This document shows, piece after piece, positions 61,321 through 64,000 of a DNA stretch of 64,000 nucleotides. Origin of the DNA: Bacterioplanoides sp965200585. GTDB taxonomy: Bacteria > Pseudomonadota > Gammaproteobacteria > Pseudomonadales > Oceanobacteraceae. The stretch is taken from assembly GCF_965200585.1 (NCBI RefSeq), contig NZ_OZ241361.1. One strand, given 5' to 3'. Position numbers and translations under genes: made by a program. The notes beneath the pieces are model-generated. The model worked only from the letters and a program-made list of their open reading frames with translations, did no database searches and was not told where the DNA came from. Positions within the stretch are counted from its first letter, which is position 1. The number at the start of each line of letters is the position of its first letter.

Positions 61321-62399
61321 GCGTCGTCAGTAAAACGTTTCGCAATATCGATAAAGGTGGATTCTATCGCTTCAAAGGCATCCACCATCATCGGATCAAA
61401 CTGGCTGCCTTTCCCTTCGCAGATAATTTCCCGGGCACTGTCAAACGGAAATGGGTCTTTATAAACCCGGCGGCTGATCAACGCATCGTAGCAGTCTGCA
61501 ACGGCCATCAATCGGGCTGACAGTGGGATTTGCTCACCATACAGGCCACAGGGGTAGCCACAGCCATCCCAGCGCTCATGGTGGCTGTAGCAGATTTCTT
61601 TTGCCACAGCTAAAAAGCTGGAATCACCATATTCTTTCTCGGCGGTTTCAATAGCACTTTTGCCATATTCCGAATGCTTTTTCATTTCCAGCCATTCGTC
61701 GGCATCCAGTTTGCCGGGCTTTAATAAAATACGGTCCGGAACTCCGACCTTGCCAATATCGTGCAGCGGGGCCGATTTAAATAGCAATTCAATATAGGCA
61801 TCATCCAACACATCCGGAAAGTGCCCCTGATCGCGTAAGTGCTCTGCCAGTGCTTTCACATAATGCTGGGTGCGACGAATATGCATACCGGTTTCATTGT
61901 CGCGGGTTTCAGCCAGCGATGTCATACAATAAATCGCCATATCCTGCGTGCGGGAGATTTCCTGAGTGCGCTCCTGCACCCGCTGCTCCAGCAGATCATT
62001 ATATTCCCGCAGTTGTTGACGAGACTGCTGTAACGCCAGATGCGTGGCAACCCGAGCGCATACAATGGGTGGTGAAAACGGCTTGGTAATATAGTCGGAA
62101 GCGCCGCTGGCAAAACCTTTTATTTCATCCTCAACTTCCCCTTTCACAGTCAGGAAAATCACCGGGATGTCTTTAAGGCGGGGATTATTTTTGATTTTCT
62201 GGCAAATCTGATAGCCGTCTTCATCCGGCATCACAATATCTAGCAGAATTAAATCCGGCAGCTCATCTGCTTCCAGTAATCGCAGCGCCTGTTGGCCACT
62301 TTTTGCCAGTGTGATCTGATAATCCGGGCTTAATAATTCAACCAGCACTTTAATATAAAAGGCTTCATCATCAACAATCAGTAAGCGTTCTTTTTTCAT
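61317..62399 (-). CDS. Response regulator with HD-GYP cyclic-di-GMP phosphodiesterase domain
   Basis: 360 residues. Receiver domain 1-120 with phosphoacceptor LILLDIVMPDEDGYQIC and conserved TVKGEVEDEIKGFASGASDYITKPF, a coiled-coil linker (LEQRVQERTQEISRTQD), then HD-GYP: TGMHIRRTQHYVKAL, SAPLHDIGKVGVPDRIL (HD) and HHERWDGCGYPCGL (GYP). Likely hydrolyses cyclic-di-GMP when phosphorylated. It follows the hybrid kinase gene by 3 bases, so the two form a two-component pair. Confidence 0.93.
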   Translation of the reverse strand: MKKERLLIVDDEAFYIKVLVELLSPDYQITLAKSGQQALRLLEADELPDLILLDIVMPDEDGYQICQKIKNNPRLKDIPVIFLTVKGEVEDEIKGFASGASDYITKPFSPPIVCARVATHLALQQSRQQLREYNDLLEQRVQERTQEISRTQDMAIYCMTSLAETRDNETGMHIRRTQHYVKALAEHLRDQGHFPDVLDDAYIELLFKSAPLHDIGKVGVPDRILLKPGKLDADEWLEMKKHSEYGKSAIETAEKEYGDSSFLAVAKEICYSHHERWDGCGYPCGLYGEQIPLSARLMAVADCYDALISRRVYKDPFPFDSAREIICEGKGSQFDPMMVDAFEAIESTFIDIAKRFTDDA

Positions 62400-62402
62400 T
62401 GG

Positions 62403-64000
62403 TCAGCTGTCCTTTTCATCCGCTGGTCCTGTTTGCAGGGCGGTGCTGATCAGTTGGTAAGCCTGATCAAAATCAAAGTCGTCCATCAATATCTGCAATG
62501 GTGAGCGGATAGATTCTGGTAATTCATCCGCCACCTCCTCAAACAATAGGGGCGCAGAAGCATCTCCCTGCTGCAGCAAGTCGGCCAGTTTTTTCAGACT
62601 TTGTCGGCAATCATCTGCAATCATATTGTTACTCTCAACCGATCCCGCCGCTTGATCCTTATCAACCGTATCCGATTCAGCTTTATCGTATTCTGGCTGC
62701 GACAATAAACCACTGTGCTTTATGCCATTCAATAAATCGTTAAAGCTTTCGCTAAAGCGTTTCCATTGCAGGCTGGTAATTAAAGTTTCCGGAGCTTTTA
62801 GCGATTGCTTTAATAGCTGATTAAATTCATCGGCGTCTTTTTCGAAATCACTGGCACCTAGATTTGCCGACACGCCCAATAAGGTGTGTACCAGTCGGCG
62901 GCACAGGTCAAGATCACATGCCTTTAAAGCGTTATTAATAACGTCCAGGTCGCCATGATGTTTACGATAGAAATTATTTAATAAATTAATATACAAGCCA
63001 CGATTGCCACCAACGCGCCGGATACCCCACTCGGCATCCAGCCCAACGATTGGGGTTGAGAATGCCGCAGCAGTATCCGTATGCATCTGTTTATCCGGAG
63101 CATCACCTTCTGGCAACCACTGTTTTAATACCTGCAGAAAAGCGTCCGGATCTATCGGTTTGGAAATATGGTCGTTCATGCCAGCTGACAGGCAACGAAC
63201 TTTATCACCCTGCATGGCATGTGCAGTCATGGCAATAATCGGCAGCTGACGGTGCTGTTCATCCTGACGGATAATAGCGGTTGCCTGCAAGCCATCCATC
63301 ACCGGCATTTGTAAATCCATCAGCACCAGGTCGTAGTGTTTTTGCCGGATCGCTTCAATGGCTTCCACACCATTGCTGGCGGTATCGGCCATAATGCCCA
63401 CCGAGTGCAATAACTCCAGTGCCACCGCCTGATTAATTTCGTGGTCTTCGACCACCAGTACGTCACCCAGCAACCAGACAGATTCTTTTTCTGGTCTGCT
63501 TTTTACGATATCAGCACCATCGGCCAATAAACGCATAATGGTATCGAACAGTACCGAGGCATTAATGGGTTTAATTAACAGCGCATCCAGCCCATGATTA
63601 TCAGCACTACTGAAAACATCTTCACGGCCATAGGCGGTAATCAGAATACGGGCCGGTTGTGTGGTTAAACGCAGTGATTCTATTTGTTGCAGAGTTTCAA
63701 TGCCGTTCATACCAGGCATCTGCCAATCCGCAATCACCAGACCAAACGGTTCGCCGAGGTCAGCCTGATGCTTAACCAGCAACGCTGCCTCATCTCCCCG
63801 GGCCAACGTGGTCACCTGAAACGAAAAAGATTCCAGCATATCTTTTAATAACTGGCGTGCAGAGGGGTTGTCGTCAATAACCAGTACCCTCAACCCACGA
63901 ATATTATCTGCGGGTGAAAACTGTGGAGCAGCTTGAGTGTTGTTATCGGTTGCCAGATCGAGGGTGAAATAAAAGCAACTGCCAACTCCGGGCTCACTGG
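62403..64000 (-). CDS. Hybrid sensor histidine kinase, 3' part (REC-REC-Hpt)
   Basis: Partial gene: the frame is open past the window edge at 64000. The first visible residues EPGVGSCFYFTLDL are the end of an ATPase (HATPase_c) domain, so the true start lies outside; a TTG at 63893 is not the start. Then two receiver domains (VLVIDDNPSARQLL ... LVIADWQMPGMNGIE, and VLVVEDHEINQAVALELL ... LVLMDLQMPVMDGLQAT with TAHAMQGDKVRCLSAGMNDHISKPI) and a C-terminal Hpt domain with RRLVHTLLGVSANLGA supplying the phosphoacceptor histidine. Probably passes phosphate to the HD-GYP regulator downstream. Sensor input domain not visible. Confidence 0.92.
   Translation of the reverse strand, partial: SEPGVGSCFYFTLDLATDNNTQAAPQFSPADNIRGLRVLVIDDNPSARQLLKDMLESFSFQVTTLARGDEAALLVKHQADLGEPFGLVIADWQMPGMNGIETLQQIESLRLTTQPARILITAYGREDVFSSADNHGLDALLIKPINASVLFDTIMRLLADGADIVKSRPEKESVWLLGDVLVVEDHEINQAVALELLHSVGIMADTASNGVEAIEAIRQKHYDLVLMDLQMPVMDGLQATAIIRQDEQHRQLPIIAMTAHAMQGDKVRCLSAGMNDHISKPIDPDAFLQVLKQWLPEGDAPDKQMHTDTAAAFSTPIVGLDAEWGIRRVGGNRGLYINLLNNFYRKHHGDLDVINNALKACDLDLCRRLVHTLLGVSANLGASDFEKDADEFNQLLKQSLKAPETLITSLQWKRFSESFNDLLNGIKHSGLLSQPEYDKAESDTVDKDQAAGSVESNNMIADDCRQSLKKLADLLQQGDASAPLLFEEVADELPESIRSPLQILMDDFDFDQAYQLISTALQTGPADEKDS

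Noticed and set aside
63893..63893. TTG at 63893 as the start of the REC-REC-Hpt protein
   Set aside because: The frame continues upstream and encodes the end of a HATPase domain, so the gene runs off the window.

Overview
This window looks like chromosomal DNA of a marine gammaproteobacterium of the Oceanospirillales/Pseudomonas-like type. The reasons are SpoT, HemB, RadA, UvrD, Rho, Ppk and Ppx proteins of pseudomonad character, the glnK-amtB and ubiK gene neighbourhood, and complete urea uptake and urease operons. No rRNA or tRNA gene, phage, insertion sequence or CRISPR array was seen. These are assignments from reading motifs; no database search was possible.

Layout. 1-4 kb: spoT, ridA, a TrmH-like methyltransferase and an NYN-domain protein. 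4-6.1 kb: three tandem paralogous membrane proteins. 6.2-14.2 kb: two giant paralogous surface proteins (lectin-like head, calcium-binding repeats, internal hydrophobic sorting-like segment, beta-barrel, OmpA peptidoglycan-binding tail). 14.4-21.5 kb: metY, radA and an RND efflux adaptor/pump pair. 21.7-25.3 kb: a lipoprotein, an orphan pilin-like protein, an unexplained structured spacer, ilvE and a ChrR-type cupin. 25.3-30.3 kb: a six-gene arsenosugar operon (arsS, TVP38, DUF547, two glycosyltransferases, arsM). 30.4-40.6 kb: thioesterase, hemB, ppk, a thioredoxin-like protein, an orphan TRAP solute-binding protein, uvrD, an RpiR-type regulator and a small PA3496-like protein. 40.8-56.6 kb: a nitrogen block with porin-glnK-amtB, ubiK, urtABCDE and ureDABC-EF-G. 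56.7-64 kb: ppx, trxA, rho, two small secreted proteins, an HD-GYP response regulator and the 3' part of a hybrid sensor kinase running off the edge.

How genes work together. Three sigma-54 (-24/-12) promoter matches stand upstream of the porin-glnK-amtB, urtABCDE and ureD units. This suggests one nitrogen-limitation circuit: sense with GlnK, import ammonium through AmtB and urea through Urt, then hydrolyse urea with nickel urease. SpoT, Ppk and Ppx contribute stringent-response and polyphosphate metabolism.

The most unusual content is a family of twelve intergenic elements of about 90-120 bp (2531-2622, 3224-3311, 3334-3447, 32263-32380, 32406-32519, 36540-36649, 36669-36780, 46637-46749, 51212-51320, 52649-52757, 52767-52873, 55375-55477). 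Each is closed by inverted arms whose sequence is specific to that locus and encloses two short hairpins. In 23 of the 24 hairpins the apex reads GGA (or close to it) on one strand. Stems covary between copies. Mismatches in the arms are almost all G-U compatible on the GGA strand only: 25 of 28 transition differences by hand count. This points to a structured RNA or single-stranded DNA element, possibly mobile and possibly a CsrA/RsmA-type binding element. I do not recognise it as a described family.
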